Positions 17,060-24,097 of a stretch of 64,000 nucleotides of DNA are shown here, one piece after another. The notes below the pieces were generated by a model. The model worked only from the letters and a program-made list of their open reading frames with translations, was not told the origin of the DNA and ran no database searches. Position 1 is the first letter of the stretch. The number at the start of each line of letters is the position of its first letter. Location: contig NZ_LQXA01000013.1 of assembly GCF_001618005.1 (NCBI RefSeq), positions 162,488 to 226,487 of the forward strand, in the 5' to 3' direction. The translations under genes were made by a program, and so were the position numbers. Source of the stretch: Clavibacter tessellarius. Lineage in GTDB: Bacteria > Actinomycetota > Actinomycetes > Actinomycetales > Microbacteriaceae.

Positions 17060-18009
17060 GCGTGTCGCTCCTCGGGCTCGGGCCCATGGGCGCGCCGATG
17101 GCCGAGCGCCTCCTCGCGGCCCGCGGCGAGCTCGTGGTCTGGAACCGCACCGCGTCTCGGGCCGCCGAGCTCGGGGCCCGTGGCGCGACCGTCGCGGCGA
17201 CCCCGCGGGAGGCGGCCGCGGAGATCACGCTCACGGTCCTGCCCGACCTCCCCCAGGTGGAAGCGCTCCTCGACGGCGACGACGGGCTGCTCGCGGGGTG
17301 GCGCGAGGCCGGCATCGCGGATCCGCTGCTCGTCGTCCACGGCACCGTGTCCCCCGTCGGCGTGGCCGCGTTCGCCGCCCGCGTCCGGGCGGAGCACGGC
17401 ATCCGCGTCGTCGACGCGCCGCTCAGCGGCGGCACCGCGGGTGCGCACGACGGGACCCTCAGCATCATGGTCGGCGGCGAGGCGGAGGACGTGGCGCGCA
17501 TCGCCCCGCTGCTCGCGCACCTCGGCCGCACGGTGCGGCACCTCGGGCCGAGCGGATCCGGCGCCCTGGCGAAGGCCTGCAACCAGGTCGTGGTCGCCGG
17601 CGTCGTGACGGTCGTCTCCGAGGCGATGCTGCTCGCCCGCAGCGCCGGCCTCGACCCGGCCGTCGTCGTCGAGCTCCTGCAGGGCGGGCTGGCGCGCACG
17701 GCCGTGCTCGAGCAGCGCGCGGCCAAGTGGATCGACGAGGACTTCGTCTCCAGCGGCAGCGCGCGCAACCAGCTCAAGGACCTGCGCTTCATCGCGGAGG
17801 CCGCCGACCGCGCGGGGGTCGCCCTGCCGACCACCGCGACGGTCGCCGACCTGTTCGCGCGCATGGTCGACGACGGGGACGGCGACCTCGACCACACGGG
17901 CGTGTACCGGACGATCGCCGCGCTCGGGCGGCCCGCACCCGGGCGCCACGCGCCGCGGGACGGGGACGACCGGCACCCGGCCGACGGCGCCGCGGAGACC
18001 GCACGATGA
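17056..18009 (+). CDS. 3-hydroxyisobutyrate/2-hydroxy-3-oxopropionate dehydrogenase-type oxidoreductase
   Basis: The 317-residue protein has the family N-terminal signature LLGLGPMGAPMAERL, the substrate-binding DAPLSGGTAGAHDGTL, and the catalytic Lys in SGALAKACNQVV. NRT after the second strand fits NADPH or NADH of beta-hydroxyacid dehydrogenases. Family members include tartronate semialdehyde reductase and threonate dehydrogenase. In this operon it probably acts on a sugar-acid intermediate. The last 30 or so residues are charged and probably disordered. GTG start overlapping the previous stop by 4 bases. Confidence 0.87.
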   Translation: MSVSLLGLGPMGAPMAERLLAARGELVVWNRTASRAAELGARGATVAATPREAAAEITLTVLPDLPQVEALLDGDDGLLAGWREAGIADPLLVVHGTVSPVGVAAFAARVRAEHGIRVVDAPLSGGTAGAHDGTLSIMVGGEAEDVARIAPLLAHLGRTVRHLGPSGSGALAKACNQVVVAGVVTVVSEAMLLARSAGLDPAVVVELLQGGLARTAVLEQRAAKWIDEDFVSSGSARNQLKDLRFIAEAADRAGVALPTTATVADLFARMVDDGDGDLDHTGVYRTIAALGRPAPGRHAPRDGDDRHPADGAAETAR

Positions 18010-18572
18010 CCGGCCGCGCCCGCGGCATCGTCGTGATGGGCGTCTCCGGATGCGGCAAGTCGACGGTGGGCGCGGGCCTCGCGGACGCGCTCGGCGGGCG
18101 CTTCGTCGACGCCGACGACCTGCACCCGCCCGCCAACGTCGCGAAGATGGCGGCGGGTGTGCCGCTCGACGACGCCGACCGGGCGCCGTGGCTGGCGCGG
18201 GTCGCCGAGGTGCTCGCCCAGGGCACGTCGGCAGACGGCACGCCGCCGGGCGCCGCGCCGGGCATCACGGTCGTCGCCTGCTCGGCGCTGCGTCGCCGGT
18301 ACCGCGACGCGTTGCGCGACGGATCCGGCGCCCGGCTCGACTTCGTGCACCTGGTCGGCGATCCCGCGCTGCTCGAGCGGCGGATCACCGCCCGGACGGG
18401 CCACTTCATGCCGCCCGGCCTCCTCCTCTCGCAGCTCGCCGCGCTGGAGGGGCTCGACCCCGACGAGCGCGGCGTGCTCGTCGACATCGCTCCCCCGCCC
18501 GGGTCCGTCGTGCGCGCCGCGCTCGAGGGGCTCGCCGCCCTGCCCCACCGGGAGGACCCGCCCCGTGCCTGA
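18006..18572 (+). CDS. Gluconokinase-family carbohydrate kinase
   Basis: The 188-residue protein is of GntK type. It has the P-loop GVSGCGKST at about residues 12-20, then GRFVDADDLHPPANVAKMAAGVPLDDADRAPWL, which is the gluconate-binding region of the family. Further on are ACSALRRRYRD and the lid-like GHFMPPGLLLSQLAALE. It should phosphorylate gluconate or a related aldonate with ATP. It overlaps both neighbours (4 and 8 bases). An operon with a dehydrogenase and a lactonase-like hydrolase suggests the aldonate is made inside the cell. Confidence 0.9.
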   Translation: MTGRARGIVVMGVSGCGKSTVGAGLADALGGRFVDADDLHPPANVAKMAAGVPLDDADRAPWLARVAEVLAQGTSADGTPPGAAPGITVVACSALRRRYRDALRDGSGARLDFVHLVGDPALLERRITARTGHFMPPGLLLSQLAALEGLDPDERGVLVDIAPPPGSVVRAALEGLAALPHREDPPRA

Positions 18573-19473
18573 GCTCGAGATCGTCGACGCGCACCACCAT
18601 CTCACCGACCTCCGCCGGTCGTACCCCTGGCTCGAGGGCCCGCCGACCACGCGCTACCACGGCGACGACCTGCCGCTCCGCCGCGACTACGACGTCGACG
18701 ACTACCTCGAGGACGCGCGCGACGTCACCCTCCTCGCCTCCGTCCACGTCGAGAACGGCGCCGCGGACGCGCTCGCCGAGACCGCGTGGATCGACGGGCT
18801 GTCCCGGGAGCGACGCGTGCCGACCGTGCACGTGGCGCACGTCGACCTGCTGCGGCCCGACGCCGCGCGCCTGTTGGAGGAGCACGCCGCGTTCCCCGTC
18901 ACGCGCGGGATCCGCGACATCCTCAACTGGCACCCGGACCCCGTCTACACGCACCGCGACCGGGGCGACGTCATGCAGGATCCCGCGTGGCTCGCGGCGT
19001 TCGGCAGGCTGGAGGGCCTCGGCCTGTCGTTCGACCTGCAGGTCTTCCCCTCGCAGCTGCACGATGCCGCGGCGCTGGCGGCACGGTTCCCGGGCACCGC
19101 GATCGTGCTCGACCACGCCGGCATGCCGATCGGGCGCGACCGCGACGCCGTCGCCGCCTGGCGCGCGGGGATGCGGGCCGTCGCCGCCCAGCCCGGCGTC
19201 ACCGTGAAGATCAGCGCCCTCGGAACCAACGACCACGCGTGGACGCGCCAGTCGATCCGCCCGTTCGTGCTCGACACCCTCGAGGCGTTCGGCGCCGAGC
19301 GCACGATGTTCGGCAGCAACTTCCCGGTGGACGGCCTCTACGGCACGTACTCCGACCTGTACGGGGCCTTCGACGCGCTCACGTCCGAGCTCTCGCCCGC
19401 CGAGCGCCGCGCGGTGTTCGCGGGCACGGCGGATCGCTTCTACCGGATCGGCGTGGGCGCCGCGACCGCGTGA
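18565..19473 (+). CDS. Amidohydrolase-2 family hydrolase (COG3618, fuconolactonase-like)
   Basis: The 302-residue TIM-barrel hydrolase begins with the metal-binding VDAHHHL. It also has GIRDILNWHPDPV, IVLDHAGMPIGRD and the terminal FGSNFPVDGL. This pattern is that of the L-fuconolactonase/PDC-hydrolase group, so a sugar-lactone hydrolase is likely. It would open the lactone made by the SDR dehydrogenase encoded three genes upstream. The GTG start follows GGAGGA and overlaps the kinase stop by 8 bases. It is the last gene of the operon; a hairpin follows. Confidence 0.86.
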   Translation: MPELEIVDAHHHLTDLRRSYPWLEGPPTTRYHGDDLPLRRDYDVDDYLEDARDVTLLASVHVENGAADALAETAWIDGLSRERRVPTVHVAHVDLLRPDAARLLEEHAAFPVTRGIRDILNWHPDPVYTHRDRGDVMQDPAWLAAFGRLEGLGLSFDLQVFPSQLHDAAALAARFPGTAIVLDHAGMPIGRDRDAVAAWRAGMRAVAAQPGVTVKISALGTNDHAWTRQSIRPFVLDTLEAFGAERTMFGSNFPVDGLYGTYSDLYGAFDALTSELSPAERRAVFAGTADRFYRIGVGAATA

Positions 19474-19483
19474 GCCGGTCGCG
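19461..19483 (+). terminator. Hairpin at the end of the sugar operon
   Basis: CGCGACCG (19461-19468) and CGGTCGCG (19476-19483) are perfectly complementary, with the hydrolase stop codon in the loop. Confidence 0.45.
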
Positions 19484-19495
19484 GCGCCAGGTCGC

Positions 19496-19567
19496 TCACG
19501 GCCGCGGGATGTTCCGCAGGTTCGAGCGGGCGAGCTTCGAACTTCCCGAGCCGCCGCTTCCCCACCG
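19496..19567 (-). pseudogene. Displaced 3' end of poxB
   Basis: Read on the minus strand this stretch ends with the same 13 codons as poxB (KLARSNLRNIPRP) and its own stop TGA at 19498-19496. The first part, 19498-19538, is identical to the poxB end. The remaining 30 bases resemble poxB only with mismatches and small gaps. It looks like the old 3' end of poxB cut off by an insertion that brought a replacement end. Confidence 0.6.
19498..19538. repeat. Left copy of 41-bp direct repeat (attachment-site-like)
   Basis: It is identical over 41 bases to 20800-20840 and in the same orientation. It begins ACGGCCGCGGGATG and ends GGCGAGCTTC. The two copies bound a 1.3 kb segment. Confidence 0.85.
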
Positions 19568-19778
19568 CCGCACAATTATTCACCTATTGTGCAAATAAGG
19601 ACTTCACAACCCGCACCGGGATTCCCCACTATGAGAATAACTATTTGTGAAACAAAACAGTACTGCGGAGTGGGGTGCGGCACAAGACATTGAAGGACAT
19701 CACTGCAGATTCTTTTCTCCTGGCAAGCTCTAGCCGCCGGCTCCTCGCGATTGGAGCCACCTAGCGAGAGACAAATCA
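19539..19778. other. AT-rich leader region of the inserted segment
   Basis: From about 19574 the base composition drops sharply to roughly half AT, unlike anything else in the window. It holds an inverted repeat CACAAT/ATTGTG (19571-19576 and 19586-19591) and a wider pair TTCACAA/TTGTGAA (19603-19609 and 19645-19651). No open frame of note lies here. It is likely the promoter and regulatory region of the gene at 19779, or the edge of a mobile segment. Confidence 0.55.
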
Positions 19779-20432
19779 TTGAAGAAGCGAATCAAAATCA
19801 CCGCCGCGTGCACTGCGAGCTTGGCCTTGCTGCTCGGGCTGAGCATGGGCGCTCCCGCCATGGCGGCCACGGGTGGCACGTCGCCGGATGCTCGTCAGAC
19901 CGTCGTCTCGCGCTACACCACGACGGACCCCGCGTGCGTCGCCTCCGTCACGGCGGCCATCGCCGCCGGTGACGGTCACGCCTCGCTCGCCGTCTGCACC
20001 GGCACCGTCACGCTCAGGCAGTCGACGGCACGACAGGTGACGAAGGCCGACCTCAGGCAGGCGCGGTCGAGCATGAGCACCGAAAGCTTCGACGAGCTCT
20101 CGGCCGCCGTGACCGATGGCGTGGTGCGACACAAGAACTACAGCCAGAATTTCAACAACATCACCGACAGCGAGACGCAGGCGGGCGACTTCTACTACAA
20201 CGGCAGCAACGTGTGGGTGACGGGCCCCTTCCTCGGGCGGGTGGGCAGCCACAACTGCACCGTCGACTACGCCGTGGGATGGACAGTCGCCAGGGAGGAA
20301 TGCTCGGACATCGGCACGCCGACGCAGCGTGACCTCCGCATGCAGTGGGGCTTCTCCGAGGCGTTCGGGCCCCTCAGCGGGGACAAGATCTACACTATTC
20401 ACTTCAATTCCTACGGCAGCATCTGGCAGTAG
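19779..20432 (+). CDS. Secreted protein of unknown function encoded in the inserted segment
   Basis: The 217-residue product has a clear signal peptide (KKRIKIT, hydrophobic LALLLGLSMGAP, cleavage after AMA). The mature part carries four Cys in two pairs (DPAC/AVC and HNC/EEC), so two disulfides are likely. The C-terminal half is aromatic and Asn/Gly-rich (NYSQNFNNITD, GDFYYNGSNVWVTG, GRVGSHNCTVDYAVGW). I recall similar small exported actinobacterial proteins without known function. TTG start with GAGAG upstream. AT-richer and with different codon use from its neighbours, suggesting transfer. A small membrane-protein gene follows 13 bases after its stop. An exported toxin with an immunity partner is conjecture. 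Confidence 0.78.
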   Translation: MKKRIKITAACTASLALLLGLSMGAPAMAATGGTSPDARQTVVSRYTTTDPACVASVTAAIAAGDGHASLAVCTGTVTLRQSTARQVTKADLRQARSSMSTESFDELSAAVTDGVVRHKNYSQNFNNITDSETQAGDFYYNGSNVWVTGPFLGRVGSHNCTVDYAVGWTVAREECSDIGTPTQRDLRMQWGFSEAFGPLSGDKIYTIHFNSYGSIWQ

Positions 20433-20445
20433 GGGAGACGACTCC

Positions 20446-20676
20446 ATGCTCGAGAACACGAACTACGCGCACCTCGGGGTGCTGCTGCTCGTCATCGTGG
20501 CCCTCGTGCCCGCGGTCATCGCCATGGTGGCGACTGTCCGCTCGCGCGATCTGGCGACGGTGGTCAAGCTGCTCTGGCTCCTCCTCCTGACGGTCCCTCT
20601 CCTGGGAATCGTGCTGTGGCTCGGGGTCCGGCCCACGCGGTCGACGACCGCCGGAGGGCATGGCGACACGCGCTAG
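20446..20676 (+). CDS. Small two-span membrane protein (PLDc_N-like)
   Basis: The 76-residue protein has two hydrophobic segments (about residues 9-31 and 40-60) separated by a short charged loop (RSRDLATVVK), and a polar tail. The end of the second span, VPLLGIVLWLGVRP, resembles the PLDc_N domain found alone in many small actinobacterial membrane proteins. AGGGGAG precedes the ATG, which lies 13 bases after the secreted-protein gene, so the two form a transcription unit. It could be an immunity or anchoring partner of that protein. Confidence 0.75.
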   Translation: MLENTNYAHLGVLLLVIVALVPAVIAMVATVRSRDLATVVKLLWLLLLTVPLLGIVLWLGVRPTRSTTAGGHGDTR

Positions 20677-20777
20677 CCAGCGGGAGGTACGGGGATCGAG
20701 TCCGCCCGGCTCGGTCCCCGCTGCCAGACGATCGCCGGTGGCTCCTTCCGCTCCGGACACGCGGGACACCTCGCTCG

Positions 20778-20796
20778 CGACGCCCGAGAGGCGTCG
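20778..20796 (-). terminator. Hairpin just downstream of poxB
   Basis: CGACGCC (20778-20784) pairs with GGCGTCG (20790-20796) across a 5-base loop, 2 bases after the poxB stop. Confidence 0.5.
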
Positions 20797-20797
20797 G

Positions 20798-22552
20798 CTA
20801 CGGCCGCGGGATGTTCCGCAGGTTCGAGCGGGCGAGCTTCACGGCCTCGCCGACGCCGCCGTTCATCACGATCTTCGACATCGAGAGCGCGAAGCCCTTC
20901 ACCTGCGCGGCCGAGATCTCCGGCGGGATCGAGAGCGCCATCGGGTCGGTCACGAGGTCGACGAGCGCGGGCCCGTCGTGCGCGAACGCGGCCTCGAGCG
21001 CGCCGCGGATGTCGGCCGGGTCCTCGACGCGCTGCGAGTGGATCCCGAGCGCGGCGGCCACCGCGGCGTAGTCGACCATGGGCACGTCCACCCCGAAGTC
21101 GGGGATCCCGTCCACGAGCATCTCCACCTTCACCAGCCCGAGCGTCGAGTTGTTGAACACGACGACCTTCACGGGCAGCTGGTACGCCGCGACCGTCACG
21201 AGCTCGCCCATCAGCATCGCGAGGCCGCCGTCGCCCGAGACCGACACGACCTGCCGCTCCGGGTACGCGACCTGCGCGCCGATGGCCATGGGGAGCGCGT
21301 TGGCCATGGACCCGTGCACGAGCGAGCCGATCATCCGCCGCCGCCCGTTCGGCGTGAGGTAGCGCGCGCTCCACACGTTGCACATGCCGGTGTCGGCCGT
21401 GAAGACGGTGTCGTCGCCCGCGACCTCGTCGAGGATGCTGGCCGCGTACTCCGGGTGGATCGGCTTCAGCTTCTCGGCCTTCGACGTGTACGCGCCGACG
21501 ACCTGCTCGACTTTCTTGTCCTGCTCCTTCAGCAGCTTCTCCAGGAACCTCCGGTTCGTCTTCCGCTCCACGAGCGGCAGCACCGCGCGGATCGTGGACA
21601 GCGCGTCGCCGTGGATCGCGATGTCCACGTCGGTGCGACGGCCGAGGCGCTCGGGCGCGATGTCGATCTGCGCCGTCCGCACCTCCTTGCCGGGCAGGAA
21701 CTGGTCGTAGGGGAAGTCGGTGCCGATGAGGATCAGCAGGTCGGCGCCCGAGATCCCGGCCGCCGCGGCGCCGTAGCCGATGAGGCCCGTCATGCCGACG
21801 TCGAACGGGTTGTCCTGCTGGATCACGTCCTTGCCGCGCAACGAGTGGCCGACGGGAGCCGCGATCTTCTCGGCCAGCTCCATGAGCTCGGCGTGCGCTC
21901 CTCCCGCGCCGCGGCCCGCGAAGATCGCGACGCTCTTCGCCTCGTCGATGGCCGCGGCGAGCGCGCGCACATCCTCCTCGGCCGGCACGATCGCGGGACG
22001 CCTGGGCAGCGAGAACGCGGGCGCCTCGCCCTCCGCCTCGAACTCGGCGACGTCGCCCGGCAGCGTGATGACGCTGACGCCGCCGAGCGCGAGGGAGTGC
22101 CGCATCGCCTGGTCGACGACGCGCGGCGCCTGCACGGCGGTGGAGATCATCTCCGTGTAGTGCGAGCACTCGACGAAGAGGCGGTCGGGGTGCGTCTCCT
22201 GGAAGTAGCCGGAGCCGATCTGGTTCGTGGTGATGTGGCTCGCGATGGCGAGCACGGGCGCGCCCGAGCGGTGCGCGTCGTAGAGGCCGTTGATGAGGTG
22301 CAGGTGGCCGGGGCCGCAGGATCCGGCGCACACGGCGAGCTTTCCCGTCAGCTGGGCCTCGGCGGACGCGGCGAACGCGCCGGCCTCCTCGTGCCGCACG
22401 TGGATCCAGTCGATGCCGCCCTTGCGGCTCCCTCCCGTGCGCCGGACCGCGTCCACGATCGGGTTGAGGCTGTCGCCCACGACCCCGTAGATGCGGCTCA
22501 CCCCCGCCTCGATGAGCTGGGCGATGAGCTGGTCGGCGACCGTGCGTGCCAT
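20798..22552 (-). CDS. poxB: Pyruvate dehydrogenase (quinone) / pyruvate oxidase
   Basis: The 584-residue thiamine-diphosphate enzyme has the catalytic Glu region HVRHEEAGAFAASAEAQLTG, the central FAD-type domain (AIFAGRGAGGAHAE) and the ThDP site SVSGDGGLAMLMGELVTVAAYQLPVKVVVFNNS. It decarboxylates pyruvate to acetate and CO2 and passes electrons to membrane quinone, working at the membrane in aerobic or stationary cells. GGAAGGACG precedes the ATG. Its last 41 bases are duplicated 1.3 kb away, marking an insertion at its 3' end. It is divergent from the DUF1684 gene, whose only standard start overlaps it. Confidence 0.93.
   Translation of the reverse strand: MARTVADQLIAQLIEAGVSRIYGVVGDSLNPIVDAVRRTGGSRKGGIDWIHVRHEEAGAFAASAEAQLTGKLAVCAGSCGPGHLHLINGLYDAHRSGAPVLAIASHITTNQIGSGYFQETHPDRLFVECSHYTEMISTAVQAPRVVDQAMRHSLALGGVSVITLPGDVAEFEAEGEAPAFSLPRRPAIVPAEEDVRALAAAIDEAKSVAIFAGRGAGGAHAELMELAEKIAAPVGHSLRGKDVIQQDNPFDVGMTGLIGYGAAAAGISGADLLILIGTDFPYDQFLPGKEVRTAQIDIAPERLGRRTDVDIAIHGDALSTIRAVLPLVERKTNRRFLEKLLKEQDKKVEQVVGAYTSKAEKLKPIHPEYAASILDEVAGDDTVFTADTGMCNVWSARYLTPNGRRRMIGSLVHGSMANALPMAIGAQVAYPERQVVSVSGDGGLAMLMGELVTVAAYQLPVKVVVFNNSTLGLVKVEMLVDGIPDFGVDVPMVDYAAVAAALGIHSQRVEDPADIRGALEAAFAHDGPALVDLVTDPMALSIPPEISAAQVKGFALSMSKIVMNGGVGEAVKLARSNLRNIPRP
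20800..20840. repeat. Right copy of 41-bp direct repeat, inside the poxB 3' end
   Basis: Identical to 19498-19538. This copy forms the last 13 codons of the intact poxB gene, the arrangement seen when an element enters a gene end and restores it. Confidence 0.85.
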
Positions 22553-23427
22553 GGGAGCGTCCTTCCGTCGGTGCATCCAGTCAATACCCGACGGCTCCGC
22601 GCCGCCTCCGCGGCGGGCTCGCCGGGCGCGGCGGGAATGCCGCCGGATGCGACGCGCGTTGCCCCGGGGGGACCGACACGCGAGAGACCCCCGCCCGCCC
22701 CGCCGCATCCGACGCCGACCCCGCCGCCGCTGCGCTGGCCGAGGCTGCGCTGGCTGAATACGAGGCCTGGCACCGCGCCCGCCTCGCCGCCGTGACGAGC
22801 CCGTTCGGCAGCCTCGCGCTGATCCAGACGACATGGCTCGAGCCCGGCCAGGAGGTCAGCGACCTCGAGGCGCTCGAGGGCCAGCCCGACACCGTGCAGC
22901 TCACCCGCATCGAGCGCATCTCGCTCGACACCGGCGAGCCCGAATACGGCTACCGGCTCTGGGACGCGGCGTCCCCGAAGAACCGCGCCTTCGTGGACAT
23001 CGAGGTCTACCCGTACGCGCCCGAGTGGATCCTCGAGGGCCGCTTCGAGCGCGTCGACGACGACCGGGTGATCCCGTTCGAGCACATCGCCGACGCGGGC
23101 CGCACGCGCGAGCTGCCGGTGCCCGGCGACATCGTCGTGACCATCGAGGGCGAGGAGGTGCGCCTCAGCGCCTTCGCCGACGGCGACCGCCTCCAGCTCG
23201 TCTTCGCCGACGCCACCACCGGCCGCGAGAGCTACGCGCCCAGCCGCTTCCTCTTCCTCCCCCGCCCCGACGGCGACGGCCCCGTGACCCTCGACTTCAC
23301 GCGCGCCGTCGTCCCGCCCTGCGGCTTCTCCGATTGGATGAACTGCCCCCTCCCGCCCGCCGGCAACCGCCTCGCCGCGGCCGTCCGCGCGGGCGAGCGG
23401 GGCGTGGTCTACCGCGACGAGGCCTGA
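22546..23427 (+). CDS. DUF1684 domain protein (start uncertain)
   Basis: The C-terminal 210 residues or so fit DUF1684: ALAEYEAWHRARLAAVTSPFGSLALIQTTWLEPG, then beta-rich repeats, FLFLPRPDGDGPVTLDFTRAVVPPCGFSDWMNCPLPPAGNRL. The family is common in actinobacteria, including mycobacteria, without a known role. In this frame the only usual start codon ahead of the conserved helix is GTG at 22546, which overlaps the poxB start and adds about 65 unlikely residues. The next, GTG 22793, would cut the conserved helix. A CTG or other non-standard start near 22730 is possible. Confidence 0.72.
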   Translation: MPWERPSVGASSQYPTAPRRLRGGLAGRGGNAAGCDARCPGGTDTRETPARPAASDADPAAAALAEAALAEYEAWHRARLAAVTSPFGSLALIQTTWLEPGQEVSDLEALEGQPDTVQLTRIERISLDTGEPEYGYRLWDAASPKNRAFVDIEVYPYAPEWILEGRFERVDDDRVIPFEHIADAGRTRELPVPGDIVVTIEGEEVRLSAFADGDRLQLVFADATTGRESYAPSRFLFLPRPDGDGPVTLDFTRAVVPPCGFSDWMNCPLPPAGNRLAAAVRAGERGVVYRDEA

Positions 23428-23482
23428 CTAGTCATTCTCGTTAGGAAGTCCGAGCAGAATCGGGCGTGTACTGATTGTGTGC

Positions 23483-23488
23483 TACTGT
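23483..23488 (+). promoter_or_regulatory. -10 box TACTGT, leaderless start
   Basis: TACTGT ends 7 nt before the ATG at 23496. The spacer TGTACAC contains the palindrome TGTACA, which could be an autoregulatory site. Confidence 0.5.
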
Positions 23489-23495
23489 TGTACAC

Positions 23496-24050
23496 ATGGA
23501 TATGTGGAATGTACGTGATGCCCGAGCCCGATTCGCAGAGCTCCTGACGGCTGCTCGACAGAAGGGAGCCCAGACGATCAGGCAGTCCGGGCTTCCCGAC
23601 GTGGAGGTGGTCGCCGCACAACCTCGCCTCCCGATGCACCATCTGGTCAATTCGCTGGCACGATGTGACGCGATGGAGATCGTGCTGAGGCAGCACGAGC
23701 GCAGTGTCGAGGCACCGGCAGGACAAGAGCGTTCGGATCTCCATCTCCCGCCGAACCTCTCCGGGGATGTCCTGGCGTGGGCTCTCGAAAACCAAGGCGA
23801 GTTCCAGGCCGCGAGCTACGTCGTGAGCGCCGTGAAGTCGATGCGGAGACTCCAAGCGGCCCTGGGTCTCCCACTTTCTTCAGCCTCACAGGTGCTGACG
23901 GGGCTCCGACTGACTGCAGCAGAACCTGTCGTCAATGCCGGCACAGTGCACTGGATCGAGAAACTGGTTCGGGAGCGATGGGGAGAAGAAGCAACCTCGG
24001 TGCTCGGATCTAATTGGTCCGAGTCAGTCGAGCGCGCCCTTCACCCTTAG
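23496..24050 (+). CDS. Phd/YefM-like antitoxin with long C-terminal extension
   Basis: The first 45 or so of 184 residues resemble the DNA-binding fold of Phd/YefM antitoxins (MWNVRDARARFAELLTAARQKGAQTIRQSG followed by VEVV). The following 140 residues are mostly helical (SGDVLAWALENQGEFQAASYVVSAVKSMRRLQ; WIEKLVRERWGEEATSV) and of no family I know. No toxin gene of RelE or Doc type lies on either side. Base composition is AT-richer than its neighbours and the codons are less biased, which suggests acquisition. A -10 box 7 nt upstream supports this ATG. It may regulate its own promoter through the TGTACA palindrome. Confidence 0.7.
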   Translation: MDMWNVRDARARFAELLTAARQKGAQTIRQSGLPDVEVVAAQPRLPMHHLVNSLARCDAMEIVLRQHERSVEAPAGQERSDLHLPPNLSGDVLAWALENQGEFQAASYVVSAVKSMRRLQAALGLPLSSASQVLTGLRLTAAEPVVNAGTVHWIEKLVRERWGEEATSVLGSNWSESVERALHP

Positions 24051-24097
24051 CCCGCCATTCGCACAGTCAGAGGTCACGACGCGACCTTACGGGCTCG

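Noticed and set aside
19571..19651. AT-rich inverted repeats as insertion-sequence ends
   Set aside because: The arms are only 6-7 bases, there is no target duplication and no transposase gene.
19779..20432. Secreted protein as a lactococcin 972-type bacteriocin
   Set aside because: It is longer and lacks the typical tryptophan/glycine-rich C-terminal core and the usual accessory ABC genes; left as unknown.
23409..23855. Minus-strand open frame as a possible toxin opposite the Phd/YefM-like gene
   Set aside because: It has no ribosome site or family motif and runs through the promoter and coding region of the plus-strand gene.
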